DNA of 64,000 bases from Yeosuana aquiaggeris (GCF_044003965.1 NZ_JBAWKC010000003.1:496001-560000), one strand, 5' to 3'; counted from the stretch's first letter, positions 44,324 through 53,776 are shown. The notes: generated from the letters alone by a model not told the origin. Translations and numbers: made by a program.

Positions 44324-45052
44324 TTATTTATTTCTAACATAAATGAGTTTAAATCTGCCATTACTTTGATCTCTTTGTTCCATTTCAAAAGTATCTAAAG
44401 ACTTAAAAAGTGGTGTCAGTTTTTCAAAACCAAAATTTCTTGCATCAAAATTAGGTTGCTTTTTTAATATTAAAGAACCTACATCCCCTAAAAATGCCCA
44501 ACCATCATCATCAGCTGCATCGCTTACAGAATTTTTCAGCATGCGTATAACTTTTGGGGTGATGTTATATAAATTTTTCTTTTCTGACTTCCCATTAACA
44601 TCCGACTTTTCGACATGGGTATTTAAGATTTCTAAATAAATGAACTTGTCGCAAGCTACAATAAAAGGATCAGGCGTTTTCTTTTCGCCTATTCCAAACA
44701 CTTGTAACCCCGCTTCTCGCAAACGAGTAGCAAGTTTTGTGAAATCACTATCAGATGAAGCCAAACAAAATCCACCTACTTTATTGGAATATAAAATATC
44801 CATAGCATCAATAATCATAGCAGAATCAGTAGCATTTTTACCGGTTGTATAACTATATTGCTGTACTGGACTTATAGCATTTTCAAGCAGAACATTTTTC
44901 CATTTTGCTAAATGAGGTTTTGTCCAATCACCGTAAATTCTTTTTATAGTGGGTGTTCCATATTTAGCAATTTCTTCCATCATCTCCTTGATGTACTTTG
45001 AAGGAATATTATCACCATCAATTAAAACGGCTATTTTTAAATCTTTTATCAT
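44324..45052 (-). CDS. NYN-domain (PIN-like RNase) protein with LOTUS/OST-HTH domain
   Basis: 242-aa protein. The N-terminal NYN/PIN-like nuclease domain has the acidic residues in VLIDGDNIPSKYI, GKNATDSAMIIDAMDIL and FCLASSDSDFTKLATRL; the C-terminal ~75 residues resemble an OST-HTH/LOTUS winged helix (VIRMLKNSVSDAADDDGWAFLGDVGSLIL...FDARNFGFEKLTPL). This architecture is known from bacterial LabA/DUF88 proteins and eukaryotic germ-granule factors and is thought to act on RNA. Single gene on the minus strand, divergent from the metalloprotease. Confidence 0.88.
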   Translation of the reverse strand: MIKDLKIAVLIDGDNIPSKYIKEMMEEIAKYGTPTIKRIYGDWTKPHLAKWKNVLLENAISPVQQYSYTTGKNATDSAMIIDAMDILYSNKVGGFCLASSDSDFTKLATRLREAGLQVFGIGEKKTPDPFIVACDKFIYLEILNTHVEKSDVNGKSEKKNLYNITPKVIRMLKNSVSDAADDDGWAFLGDVGSLILKKQPNFDARNFGFEKLTPLFKSLDTFEMEQRDQSNGRFKLIYVRNK

Positions 45053-45232
45053 ATCGTCAAAGTTACAAAATAATTAAAGTTGCCGTTAATATTTATTTAT
45101 AAAGAAGCATGTATAACAATTAAATCATTCTCTTTTAACACTTTTTAACAAAGAAGACAGAAATATAATATTTAATTTTAGGCGACTAATTCAAAATAAT
45201 TTTCAAATCATTAGAAATATCTAAAGAAAAAG

Positions 45233-47827
45233 ATGAAACAAATCCAATTTAAAAGCATGAAAACTCTTAGTTTATTTATGCTATTAGTGTTGTTTATAAT
45301 ACCTCAAAACCATGAGGCTCAAAACAGAAGGAACAAGAAAAAAGATAATAATTCTGAAAGTGTTCAAAAACCGGCAGCCAAGGATAAAGAAAAAACCATT
45401 CAAGAGCTTGTAAAGTCGAGTAAAGAAATTGATGGTCTATTTAAAATTTATCAAGATACAATTAAGGGTACTATCCAAATGCTTATCTCCAAAGATCAAA
45501 TAGCTAAAGAATTTATTTACTTCAGTCAGATTGGTAATGGGGTTATTGATGCCGGAGGTTTTAGAGGCGCCTATACTGGATCAAAGGTGTTCAAAATTGA
45601 AAAATATTTCAATAATTTAGAATTTATTACTCAAAATACCTCATTTTATTTTAATCCTAACAGCCCTTTATCAAAATCAAAAGAGGCCAATATTAGCAAC
45701 GGAAATATGGCCAGTATTGAAATTGAAGCCTATGATAAAGAAAAGGGTCTTTACTTAATTAAAGCAGATAATTTATTTCTAAGTGAAACATTATCTCAAA
45801 TTAAAAGGCCATCCAGACCTGGAGAATCTCCCACTTCATTCAAACTTGGTAGTTTAGATAAATCTAAAACCAAAATTAACGCGATTAGAAATTATGATAA
45901 AAATACTGATTTAGCTGTTGAATATGTTTACTCATCCCCTTCTGTACTAAACGGAGGTTCAAATGCGGTTGCAGACGGAAGAAATGTTAGCATTCAAGTT
46001 TACCATAGTTTGATTGCTATGCCAGAAAATAATTATGAACCAAGATTTGATGATCAACGTGTGGGTTATTTTACAACTCAGGTTGAAGATCAAACAACCA
46101 CTAGTTCTGCACCATATAGAGATTTAATTCATAGATGGAATTTAGTTAAGAAAAATCCAGAAGCCCCGATTTCAGAACCGGTTCAACCAATAACTTGGTG
46201 GATTGAAAATTCTACACCTTTTGAATGGAGAGAAACCATAAAAGATGCTGTACTACAATGGAATGTAGCCTTTGAAAAAGCAGGATTTAAAAACGCTATG
46301 GTTGTTAAAGTGCAACCTAATGATGCCACTTGGGACGCTGGAGATATTAGATACAATGTGTTGCGTTGGACTTCTTCACCTAATCCGCCTTTTGGAGGCT
46401 ATGGACCAAGTTTTGTGAATCCTAAAACAGGAGAAATTTTGGGTGCAGATGTTATGCTAGAATTTGCTCATTTTACTAATAGAGTATTATATGATAAAGT
46501 ATTTGAATTAGCTTCAATTCATAAACCATTTGATAATACTGATATAAATAATCAAAGCGGAAAATATTGCTCTCTTGGAGAAGAATTACATCAAGAATTG
46601 ATGTTTGCTAATGCCGTTGCTTCTGCTTCTGGAGCTTCAGATAGAGAGGTTGAACGCATAAAAAAGGAATCTATGATGGCTTTGATTATGCATGAAGTTG
46701 GGCATACTTTAGGACTGAACCACAACATGAAGGCCAGTCAATTATATTCTCCGGAACAATTGAATAATGCAGATTTTATTGAAGGAAAATGTTTAACAGC
46801 TTCAGTAATGGATTATGCTGCTTTAAATGTAACAAAAGATAGAAGTAAACAAGGGCAATATGACGATGTGGCTGTTGGTCCATATGATCTTTGGGCCATT
46901 CAATTAGGATATACAGCGTTTAAAACAGAAGATGAACGCCAAGCTTTATTAAATGAATCAACAAAACCAGAACATATTTTTGGAAATGATGCTGATGATA
47001 TGCGTTCTCCTGGAAAAGCAATTGACCCAAGAGTGAACGTTTCAGATCAATCCAATGACCAAATAAAATGGGCTATTGATAGAATTGAATTATCCAATAA
47101 TTTAATGAAAGAAACCAAATCTAGGTTTACTAAAAATGGCGACTCTTATCAAGAATTAAGACGTGTTTATTATCTGTTAAGTGGACAAAAAGGTTCGGCT
47201 GCCAATACCATTTCCAGATTTATTGGAGGTGTTTATGTAGATCGTGCCGTTGCAGGGCAAGAAGGTGCAACACAACCTTATACCCCTGTAAGCTTAAAAG
47301 ACCAAAAAAGAGCTATGGCTGCATTAAGTAAGTATGTCTTTGCTCCTAATGCTTTTGATGCTCCAGATGATCTATATAATTATCTGGCTATGCAACGCAG
47401 AGGATTTAATTTTAGAACTCCAGAAGACCCAAAAATTCACAACCAGGTATTAAGTTATCAAAAAAATGTATTGAATCATCTTTTACATTATAATACCCTT
47501 CAAAGAATATCAGATTCTGAATTATATGGTAATCAATATACGCTTTCATCTGTTATGAAAGATTTAAATGATGCTATTTTAAAACCAGATATTTCTGGCA
47601 ACGTCAATTCATTTAGACAAAATCTACAAATAGAATATACCAATAATTTGATCGCAATATTAACCGGAAAGCAATCGGATAATTATACCAACAATGCAAA
47701 ATCTATGGCTTTATACAATTTAAATGCGATTAGAGCAATGGCTGCTCCAACAGGAGACATTGCTTCTAGAGCTCATAAGCAACATTTAAGAACGCTTATT
47801 GATAATGCATTAAAAGAAGTAAAATAG
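45233..47827 (+). CDS. Secreted zinc-dependent metalloprotease (gluzincin/metzincin-like, DUF5117 group)
   Basis: 864-aa exported protein with an N-terminal signal segment (ending about residue 30) after MKQIQFKSMKTLSLFML; a start at the ATG coding M9 (45257) is equally possible. DUF5117-type beta-rich N-terminal part, then a catalytic domain with the extended zinc motif HEVGHTLGLNH (H487, H491, H497) and the Met-turn-like SVMDYAALN, as in metzincins. The long C-terminal part is helical. This is a family expanded in Bacteroidota; proposed to degrade proteins in the periplasm or on the surface. Single gene, closed by a terminator. Confidence 0.88.
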   Translation: MKQIQFKSMKTLSLFMLLVLFIIPQNHEAQNRRNKKKDNNSESVQKPAAKDKEKTIQELVKSSKEIDGLFKIYQDTIKGTIQMLISKDQIAKEFIYFSQIGNGVIDAGGFRGAYTGSKVFKIEKYFNNLEFITQNTSFYFNPNSPLSKSKEANISNGNMASIEIEAYDKEKGLYLIKADNLFLSETLSQIKRPSRPGESPTSFKLGSLDKSKTKINAIRNYDKNTDLAVEYVYSSPSVLNGGSNAVADGRNVSIQVYHSLIAMPENNYEPRFDDQRVGYFTTQVEDQTTTSSAPYRDLIHRWNLVKKNPEAPISEPVQPITWWIENSTPFEWRETIKDAVLQWNVAFEKAGFKNAMVVKVQPNDATWDAGDIRYNVLRWTSSPNPPFGGYGPSFVNPKTGEILGADVMLEFAHFTNRVLYDKVFELASIHKPFDNTDINNQSGKYCSLGEELHQELMFANAVASASGASDREVERIKKESMMALIMHEVGHTLGLNHNMKASQLYSPEQLNNADFIEGKCLTASVMDYAALNVTKDRSKQGQYDDVAVGPYDLWAIQLGYTAFKTEDERQALLNESTKPEHIFGNDADDMRSPGKAIDPRVNVSDQSNDQIKWAIDRIELSNNLMKETKSRFTKNGDSYQELRRVYYLLSGQKGSAANTISRFIGGVYVDRAVAGQEGATQPYTPVSLKDQKRAMAALSKYVFAPNAFDAPDDLYNYLAMQRRGFNFRTPEDPKIHNQVLSYQKNVLNHLLHYNTLQRISDSELYGNQYTLSSVMKDLNDAILKPDISGNVNSFRQNLQIEYTNNLIAILTGKQSDNYTNNAKSMALYNLNAIRAMAAPTGDIASRAHKQHLRTLIDNALKEVK

Positions 47828-47848
47828 AATATCTTATTTCAATAAAAA

Positions 47849-47884
47849 AAACAACTTCGATCAACCTTTGAAGTTGTTTTTTTT
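47849..47884. terminator. Bidirectional intrinsic terminator
   Basis: Stem AACAACTTC (47849-47857) with GAAGTTGTT (47869-47877), 11-base loop. A-run on the left and T-run on the right allow it to serve the metalloprotease and the convergent acyltransferase gene. Confidence 0.85.
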
Positions 47885-47904
47885 ATTTTATATAATAAGT
47901 ACTT

Positions 47905-48453
47905 TTAGGAATATTCTGGTATTTTACCCTTCACATCTTTGTAAAAATTATGCATAAATTCAAAATCCTTTTCAATATTGTCTGTTGGATAAAAAGGTTC
48001 TGAGATTTTATTTTGTTTGTTCTCAAAATCTAGGGTAAACATAATAATTGGCACTTTGGCTTCTTTAGCTATGTAATAAAAACCTGTGCGCCATTTATCA
48101 ACTTTTTTGCGTGTTCCTTCGGGTGACATGGCCATTCTAAATTCATCCTTTTCATTAAAAAGTTTAGCAATGGCACTGACTTTATTTTCTTTGGTATGTC
48201 GATCTATGGGCGCTCCACCTAATAACCTAAAAAGCCAGCCTATAGGAAATACAAACAATTCCTTTTTACCAACAAAATTAGTTTTTACATTTAAAACCGC
48301 ACGCAGTAAAACACCAATGTAGAAATCATGCCAGCTGGTATGAGGTGCAGCTATAATAACTGCTTTTTTTATTTCATCTTTTGATAAATCGGTGTTTCCA
48401 ACAACTTTCCAACCTAAAATCTTAAAATATATAAATTTAGCGAGCCATTGCAT
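47905..48453 (-). CDS. 1-acyl-sn-glycerol-3-phosphate acyltransferase-like protein
   Basis: 182-aa PlsC-family acyltransferase. The HX4D active site is HTSWHD (H38, D43), followed by FVGKKELFVFPIGW and the SPEGTR motif that binds glycerol-3-phosphate. It is shorter than standard PlsC (~240 aa) and lacks a clear N-terminal membrane helix, like several flavobacterial paralogues. It could acylate a lysophospholipid or a lipid A intermediate. Last of five minus-strand genes (kdsB, HAD, CAT-like, kdnB, this one), 1 base after kdnB. Confidence 0.88.
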   Translation of the reverse strand: MQWLAKFIYFKILGWKVVGNTDLSKDEIKKAVIIAAPHTSWHDFYIGVLLRAVLNVKTNFVGKKELFVFPIGWLFRLLGGAPIDRHTKENKVSAIAKLFNEKDEFRMAMSPEGTRKKVDKWRTGFYYIAKEAKVPIIMFTLDFENKQNKISEPFYPTDNIEKDFEFMHNFYKDVKGKIPEYS

Positions 48454-48454
48454 A

Positions 48455-49537
48455 TTACATTTTTTTATAAAGACTTTTTAATTTTTCTCGCGTAATTATT
48501 TTCTGCCAATTTTTACCTAAGGCATTTTCCCAAAGTGGCACTAAACCTAATGAAATATTTATCATTTTATCAAATTCAGAATCATCTAAATGAGCACAAA
48601 TCCCTGTAGGGATGTATATATCGTGTTTCTTTACCATGTCTTTAAACAGAGCAACGCCTTCCGGATAAAATTCTCCTAATTGATCGAATACAATACAGTT
48701 TCCAATGCCGTGTTTTGTTCCTAATAAATAAGACAACCCATAACTCATTGCATGTGCAACACCTACTTGAGAATAAGCAATACTCATACCGCCATGCCAT
48801 GAAGCCATCATTAGTTTATCCTGAGCGTCATTTACTGAAAGATTGTCTCCTAAAAATATTTCTTTACATAGTTGTAATGCCATATCACCATAGGATCGGC
48901 TAAAGGCATTTAAAAAAGTGCCTGTCAAAGACTCTACACAATGTATATAACAATCCATTCCTGTATAAAACCATTGATTTTTTGGAACATCTTTAGTTAA
49001 TTCGGGATCAAGAATAACTTGATCAAAGGGTGTATAATCTGAATTGATTCCCAATTTTTTTTCTGGTCCTGTAAGCACGCAGGTTCTAGAAACTTCAGCA
49101 CCTGTACCTGACAAAGTGGGAACACCCACATGGTAAACAGCTGGATTTTTAACCAAGTCCCATCCTTGATAATTTTTAGCTTCACCTTCATTATTTATCA
49201 TGATGGATACTGCTTTTGCTAAATCTAAAATTGTGCCACCTCCAATACCAATAATCCCTGAGGTTCCTTGCCTAGATGTGAGTATAATTTCTTCCACCAA
49301 ACTGTCTACTTGTGATGTTTTAGGCTCTTCATTAGCCGATATATAAAGAACTTTATCATCATAGGCTAGAGGAATTCTTGAGGTTAACCAGGCATTCCCC
49401 TTAAATACATCATCTACCAGAAAAATAAAAGGGGCATTAACATTGAGTCGTTTTGGTGATATGATCTCTTCTAATTGATTAAAACTACCTCTGCCAAAAA
49501 CTACTCTTGGTACCATTGGAAAATTTCTATAACTCAT
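48455..49537 (-). CDS. kdnB: Iron-containing alcohol dehydrogenase, 3-deoxy-manno-octulosonate 8-oxidase (KdnB-like)
   Basis: 360-aa group-III (iron-dependent) alcohol dehydrogenase. Cofactor motif GIGGGTILDLAKAV (residues 97-110), metal ligands D195 and H199 in GMDCYIHCVESL, H262 in VGVAHAMSYG and H276 in GTKHGIGN. The sequence resembles the KdnB branch, which in Shewanella oxidises Kdo at C8 before KdnA transaminates it to 8-amino-3,8-dideoxy-Kdo. kdsB three genes upstream supports an LPS-sugar role. The KdnB assignment over other iron-ADH is family recognition without a search, and no KdnA-type aminotransferase gene is present in the window. Confidence 0.75.
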   Translation of the reverse strand: MSYRNFPMVPRVVFGRGSFNQLEEIISPKRLNVNAPFIFLVDDVFKGNAWLTSRIPLAYDDKVLYISANEEPKTSQVDSLVEEIILTSRQGTSGIIGIGGGTILDLAKAVSIMINNEGEAKNYQGWDLVKNPAVYHVGVPTLSGTGAEVSRTCVLTGPEKKLGINSDYTPFDQVILDPELTKDVPKNQWFYTGMDCYIHCVESLTGTFLNAFSRSYGDMALQLCKEIFLGDNLSVNDAQDKLMMASWHGGMSIAYSQVGVAHAMSYGLSYLLGTKHGIGNCIVFDQLGEFYPEGVALFKDMVKKHDIYIPTGICAHLDDSEFDKMINISLGLVPLWENALGKNWQKIITREKLKSLYKKM

Positions 49538-49592
49538 CTTATCAATATTTTATAAATATTTTATAAATATTAAAATTAACACTATTTTGAAA

Positions 49593-50210
49593 TTAATTAT
49601 TTAAAAACCTTTGAAACTTTTCAGCAAATAATCCAACATCATAACCATCAACTAAGGCGTGATTAACACTTATTGAGACATTCATTACTAAACCATCACC
49701 CGTTTTATGGGTTTTGCTAAACGCCAATTTAGGAACAGAGTCAAAATGTTTTGAAATTGGTTCTTTATGACCTGTAAAATTAACCCATGGCATAGCGGAA
49801 CAATGAATACAGTCCAATCCGTTTTTTGGTGGGTACAAATCAGTTGAATTTTCTATTCTTAATTTTTCTGATTCTATATTTTCTATAAAAACCTCCAAAT
49901 TCTTATGAAAATCAACAAAAGAAAATCCATATGTATGATCCTCTCTCATTATAGTTGGTGAGGCATGAATCACGTCATATTCAACCACATCTTCATTAAT
50001 AACCCTAAACTTTAGGGGTTTTACGGCATTAATTGCTTTCATACAATCATGCAAATATTTGGCAAAAAAACTCAGATTATTATCTTTTGCAAATTGATAG
50101 GCTTTTGAAACATTATACGGCATAGTAACTGCAAAATAGGGGTCCATTAACCCCCTAAAATGATAATAATGCTGCTTCCTGTTCCAGGTGTTAATGTCTA
50201 ATACCTTCAT
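49593..50210 (-). CDS. Chloramphenicol-acetyltransferase-like protein
   Basis: 205-aa trimeric CAT-family acetyltransferase. The active-site motif appears as NHALVDGYDVG with H184, D188 and G189 (compare HHxxxDG in CAT), and the N-terminal WNRKQHYYHF, SFFAKYLHDCMKAINAV and the PWVNFTGH stretch match CAT fold landmarks. Flavobacterial CAT-like proteins are frequently chromosomal and not known to confer resistance, so an endogenous acceptor is likely, perhaps an LPS or sugar substrate given its neighbours. It lies between kdnB and the HAD gene, 2 bases after the latter. Confidence 0.83.
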   Translation of the reverse strand: MKVLDINTWNRKQHYYHFRGLMDPYFAVTMPYNVSKAYQFAKDNNLSFFAKYLHDCMKAINAVKPLKFRVINEDVVEYDVIHASPTIMREDHTYGFSFVDFHKNLEVFIENIESEKLRIENSTDLYPPKNGLDCIHCSAMPWVNFTGHKEPISKHFDSVPKLAFSKTHKTGDGLVMNVSISVNHALVDGYDVGLFAEKFQRFLNN

Positions 50211-50212
50211 CT

Positions 50213-50917
50213 CTAATTTAACAATTTTTTCAACTCTCTTAAACTGCTAATTGTTTTATAGGTTTTTCCATTAGTTTCTTTTTCAGTTACTTGCTCATGC
50301 GCCCAAGTAGTGTGAAATGGCACATGAATGGCATGAGCCTTTAAATGAACCAACGGTAAAATGTCTGATTTTAATGAATTACCAATCATTAAAAATTCTG
50401 AAGGTTTAATGTCTAAATGATTTAAAAGTTTTGAATAATTCACGTCTTGTTTATCACTCATCACTTCAATATGATGAAAATACTCTGTTAAACCAGATTT
50501 TTCAAGTTTACGTTCCTGATCAAGTAAATCACCTTTTGTTGCTAATATTAATCTGTATTTTTTTGATAGATCCTTAAGCACCTCTTCCACTCCATCTAAT
50601 AATTCTACAGGTTTTTCAAGCATGTTTTTTCCAATATTCAAAATATCATGAATGGTTTTTTGAGAGACATTGTGATTCGATATTTCTAAAGCCATTTCAA
50701 CCATTGATAAAGCAAAGGCTTTAACGCCATAACCATATAATGGAAGATTCTTCATTTCCATTTTAAAAAGCTCTTGATCTGTTTTATTTGGCGTTTCATA
50801 TTCAACCATTAAATCACAAAACTGCTCTTCAGCCTCACGAAAATAGGTTTCATTAACCCATAAGGTGTCATCTGCATCAAAACCAATAACTTTTATGTCT
50901 TTATATTTTATTTCCAT
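50213..50917 (-). CDS. HAD-family hydrolase (YjjG/GS1-like)
   Basis: 234-aa haloacid-dehalogenase-like phosphatase. Motif I DADDTLW holds the nucleophile D14 and acid D16, motif II is LILATKGD, motif III K-x18-GNSLKSDILP. A helical C1 cap lies between residues 20 and 90. It is larger and differently capped than KdsC, so it is probably not the Kdo-8-phosphate phosphatase. It starts inside the last 10 bases of kdsB, so translation is coupled and it probably acts in the same LPS-sugar context or is a nucleotidase. Substrate unknown. Confidence 0.88.
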   Translation of the reverse strand: MEIKYKDIKVIGFDADDTLWVNETYFREAEEQFCDLMVEYETPNKTDQELFKMEMKNLPLYGYGVKAFALSMVEMALEISNHNVSQKTIHDILNIGKNMLEKPVELLDGVEEVLKDLSKKYRLILATKGDLLDQERKLEKSGLTEYFHHIEVMSDKQDVNYSKLLNHLDIKPSEFLMIGNSLKSDILPLVHLKAHAIHVPFHTTWAHEQVTEKETNGKTYKTISSLRELKKLLN

Positions 50918-51639
50918 ATTTTTCTTGCACGTTCTAAATCTTCAGGGGTATCAATTTCAACGCTATCCACATTTGACTCTACCATTTTGATGCGTCTGCC
51001 ATATTCTAAATATCTGATACATTCAATTTTTTCTGAGGCTTCCAATGTTAACATAGGTAAACGATAAAAATCTAAAATAGCCTCCTTTCTAAACGCATAA
51101 ACTCCTTTATGCTTAAAATATTTAGCTCCAACATTTTTATCTCTTGGATAAGGAATTGGGCTTCTTGAAAAGTACAAAGCAAAATTATTGTTGTCAACAA
51201 CCACCTTTACAGTATTAGGATTATTTATTTCATCCCAATCTGTGATTTGCCCCATCAAAGAAGCTAAGTCTATTTTTTTATCACCATCATCTTTAAAAAC
51301 TTCCATCAGTTTTAGTAAGGATTCTTTATCAGTAAATGGTTCATCACCTTGCACATTAACAACAATATCAATGTCCAAAAATTCAACGGCTTCAGCTATT
51401 CTATCACTACCACATTCATGCTCTTTTATGCTCATCATCGCCTTACCACCATTATTTACAATTTCATCATAAATAATTTTACTGTCAGTGACAACGATGA
51501 CATCATCGAATAAATTGGTTGCTACTGTAGCCTCATAAGTTCTTAAAATAACCGTTTTACCTCCAAGGTCTTGCATTAGCTTACCTGGAAAACGAGAAGC
51601 ACTGTAGCGTGCTGGAATCATTGAAATTATTTTCATCAA
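50908..51639 (-). CDS. kdsB: 3-deoxy-manno-octulosonate cytidylyltransferase
   Basis: 243-aa enzyme activating Kdo with CTP. IPARYSASRFPGKLMQDLGGKTVI is the nucleotide-binding N-terminus, NVQGDEPF binds Mg and substrate, and the C-terminal YRLPMLTLEASEKIECIRYLEYG is diagnostic. A second ATG one codon in (MKIISMIP) is an equally good start. With a KdnB-like enzyme nearby it may activate the 8-amino sugar rather than, or besides, plain Kdo, as the KdsB-like enzyme of Shewanella does. First gene of this minus-strand cluster. Confidence 0.95.
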   Translation of the reverse strand: MMKIISMIPARYSASRFPGKLMQDLGGKTVILRTYEATVATNLFDDVIVVTDSKIIYDEIVNNGGKAMMSIKEHECGSDRIAEAVEFLDIDIVVNVQGDEPFTDKESLLKLMEVFKDDGDKKIDLASLMGQITDWDEINNPNTVKVVVDNNNFALYFSRSPIPYPRDKNVGAKYFKHKGVYAFRKEAILDFYRLPMLTLEASEKIECIRYLEYGRRIKMVESNVDSVEIDTPEDLERARKIWK

Positions 51640-51684
51640 TATTTATCTAAAATGAATGTCAAAAATATAATATTTATTAAGAAC

Positions 51685-52251
51685 CTAAACTTTGGATTTA
51701 GTAAACTTTCTATATAATCTAAAAATGATTAAAAATATAAGAAAAACAAAAATGATAGCAATAACCGGAAGCACAATTGAAATGAATGACATTACAATAG
51801 CCGTTCCTGTTTCAATGAAAGAAACAACAGGATTTCCTATTCCACCTGTGGTGGCTGTTGATGTTAATCTCGTGGCACTTGAAGTGCCAGATATGACTGC
51901 TGCTGTTCCTCCTCCAGCTATTATTGCTAATACCCATGTAATTTCCGGATTAAAGTTGACCAGTGTTGATAAAACAATTATGGTTCCTGCTAAACCCGCT
52001 AAAGGCACTGCCATACTATCGAGCAGATTATCAACATACGGAATAAAATAAGCAACTATTTCAACAATAGTAGCGACTCCTAAAATAATCATACTGGAAA
52101 GACTTCCAATCCATATCCAGGACTCATTCAATTCTAAAAAATTAAAATAGCCTGCCATACTAATTGCAAATAATGGCAAAAAAACCCGAAATCCAGCAGA
52201 GGCTGCAAGGCCAACCCCGAGACAGATACTTAATATGGACTCTACATTCAC
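51685..52251 (-). CDS. DUF4126-domain membrane protein, GTG start
   Basis: 188-aa protein with about five hydrophobic segments and the glycine/threonine-rich GGGTAAVISGTSSATRLTSTATTGGIGNP loop that marks the DUF4126 family. The start is GTG at 52249-52251 (reading GTG-AAT-GTA-GAG), since no ATG precedes the SICLGVGLAASAGFRVFLP segment. Inner-membrane location predicted; function unknown. It lies 45 bases from kdsB and 20 bases from the helicase gene on the same strand. Confidence 0.85.
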   Translation of the reverse strand: MNVESILSICLGVGLAASAGFRVFLPLFAISMAGYFNFLELNESWIWIGSLSSMIILGVATIVEIVAYFIPYVDNLLDSMAVPLAGLAGTIIVLSTLVNFNPEITWVLAIIAGGGTAAVISGTSSATRLTSTATTGGIGNPVVSFIETGTAIVMSFISIVLPVIAIIFVFLIFLIIFRLYRKFTKSKV

Positions 52252-52271
52252 AATCTAAATATAATCAAAAA

Positions 52272-53696
52272 CTATGCTTCAAAAAAATCATCTTTGAATC
52301 CAATTAAGTAAAGTTTTTCTTTGGCTCTTGTGATTGCAGTATACAGCCATCTCAAATATTCCTTATCAATGCCATTTGGCAAATACGGCTGCTCCACAAA
52401 AACCGTGTGCCATTGTCCTCCCTGAGATTTGTGACAAGTAATAGCATAAGAAAACTTAACTTGTAAGGCATTAAAATATTTATTCGATTTTATTTTTAAA
52501 AACTTCCTGTAATTACTGCTTTCAGACTCATAATCTTTCATGACTTCTTGATATAATCTATTGGAATCCTCATAAGATAAAGATGGTGATTCAGACTCTA
52601 TAGTATCAAGCAGTAAAACAGTTTCAAAGGGTTGCATTTTTGGATAATCTACCATTCTTACTTTTACTTCAGCAAAACGAAATCCGTAAAGATCTATAAT
52701 ATTGAAAATTTCAAGTACCTCAATAATATCGCCATTGGCTATAAACCCCGCCTCTGTGGTTGGTTTAATCCAGAAATAATTATTTTTCACCACCATGATA
52801 TAATCACCAGGGGTTAATTCGTTCTCATTAAATAAAATTCGATCACGAATATTTTTATTGTATAAATTAGCGCGTTTATTACTTCTAACAATAATGGTAG
52901 TTTCTTCATTTCCCAAGGTACTATAGGCGTCATTAATAGCATCCATAACTTCCTGACCATCTATTAATCTGACAATATCCTTAAAATCGCTTAAATCAAA
53001 CTTGAACGAGTCATGAAACGTGTTTAATAAAGCTTCTCGTAATACCGTAGCATTAGCCAGGATTCCTGAATCCATTTCTTGTCTTACCACTTCATCAAGT
53101 TCCATTTTTGTAACTTGTTTATTATAATTTAAACTGAGTGTGTTTTCATTTAAAGCCGGACTCAAATCTAATTTTACTGGAGGCAATTGGGCTGTATCAC
53201 CAATTAAAAGCAATTTGCACTGATGTCCAGAATATACATATTGCATCAAATCATCCAAAAGTGATCCGTTTTCAAAAAGTTTTGATTCTCCGGGTGTATC
53301 TGGAATCATAGAGGCTTCATCAACAATAAATAAAGTGTTTTTATGCTTATTCGGCTGAAGTATAAATTTAACACCTCCATTTTTCTCTTTTTTTGGAAAA
53401 TAAATTTTTTTGTGAATAGTAAAGGCTTCTTTACCTGAATAATTGGAGATTACTTTAGCGGCTCTACCTGTTGGAGCCATTAAAACAGCACTTTTTTTTG
53501 CCTTCCATAAATTAGTCACAATTGTGCCAACAATGGTTGTTTTCCCAGTACCTGCGTACCCTTTTAATAAATAAAGTGCATTGGGTTGCTTGTCAAAAAT
53601 AAATTCAGAGAGTTGATTTAATACAATATTTTGTTTTAGGGTTGGTTCAAACGGAAATTGCTGTTTTATAAGTGAATAAAATTCAGATGAAGTCAT
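52272..53696 (-). CDS. RecD-like ATP-dependent DNA helicase (SF1)
   Basis: 474-aa helicase. Walker A GYAGTGKTT, motif II DEAS in VDEASMIPDT, LLIGDTAQLPPVK (motif III), and the C-terminal UvrD_C2 block YAITCHKSQGGQWHTVFVE plus RWLYTAITRAKEKLYLIG (motif VI). It is smaller than RecD2 and lacks its N-terminal OB/HhH extension. Likely a 5'-3' helicase of repair or replication restart. It is the first gene of the run on the minus strand (helicase, DUF4126, possibly kdsB cluster). Confidence 0.88.
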   Translation of the reverse strand: MTSSEFYSLIKQQFPFEPTLKQNIVLNQLSEFIFDKQPNALYLLKGYAGTGKTTIVGTIVTNLWKAKKSAVLMAPTGRAAKVISNYSGKEAFTIHKKIYFPKKEKNGGVKFILQPNKHKNTLFIVDEASMIPDTPGESKLFENGSLLDDLMQYVYSGHQCKLLLIGDTAQLPPVKLDLSPALNENTLSLNYNKQVTKMELDEVVRQEMDSGILANATVLREALLNTFHDSFKFDLSDFKDIVRLIDGQEVMDAINDAYSTLGNEETTIIVRSNKRANLYNKNIRDRILFNENELTPGDYIMVVKNNYFWIKPTTEAGFIANGDIIEVLEIFNIIDLYGFRFAEVKVRMVDYPKMQPFETVLLLDTIESESPSLSYEDSNRLYQEVMKDYESESSNYRKFLKIKSNKYFNALQVKFSYAITCHKSQGGQWHTVFVEQPYLPNGIDKEYLRWLYTAITRAKEKLYLIGFKDDFFEA

Positions 53697-53776
53697 TTAA
53701 TGGCTTAAATATTTAAATTATTCAAATATAGAAATGATTTTTATGAACATTGGTTTTTACGATTAAAAAAAAATTG

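Noticed and set aside
51692..52051. 119-codon plus-strand frame over DUF4126
   Set aside because: Shadow of the Gly/Thr/Ser-rich DUF4126 gene on the opposite strand.
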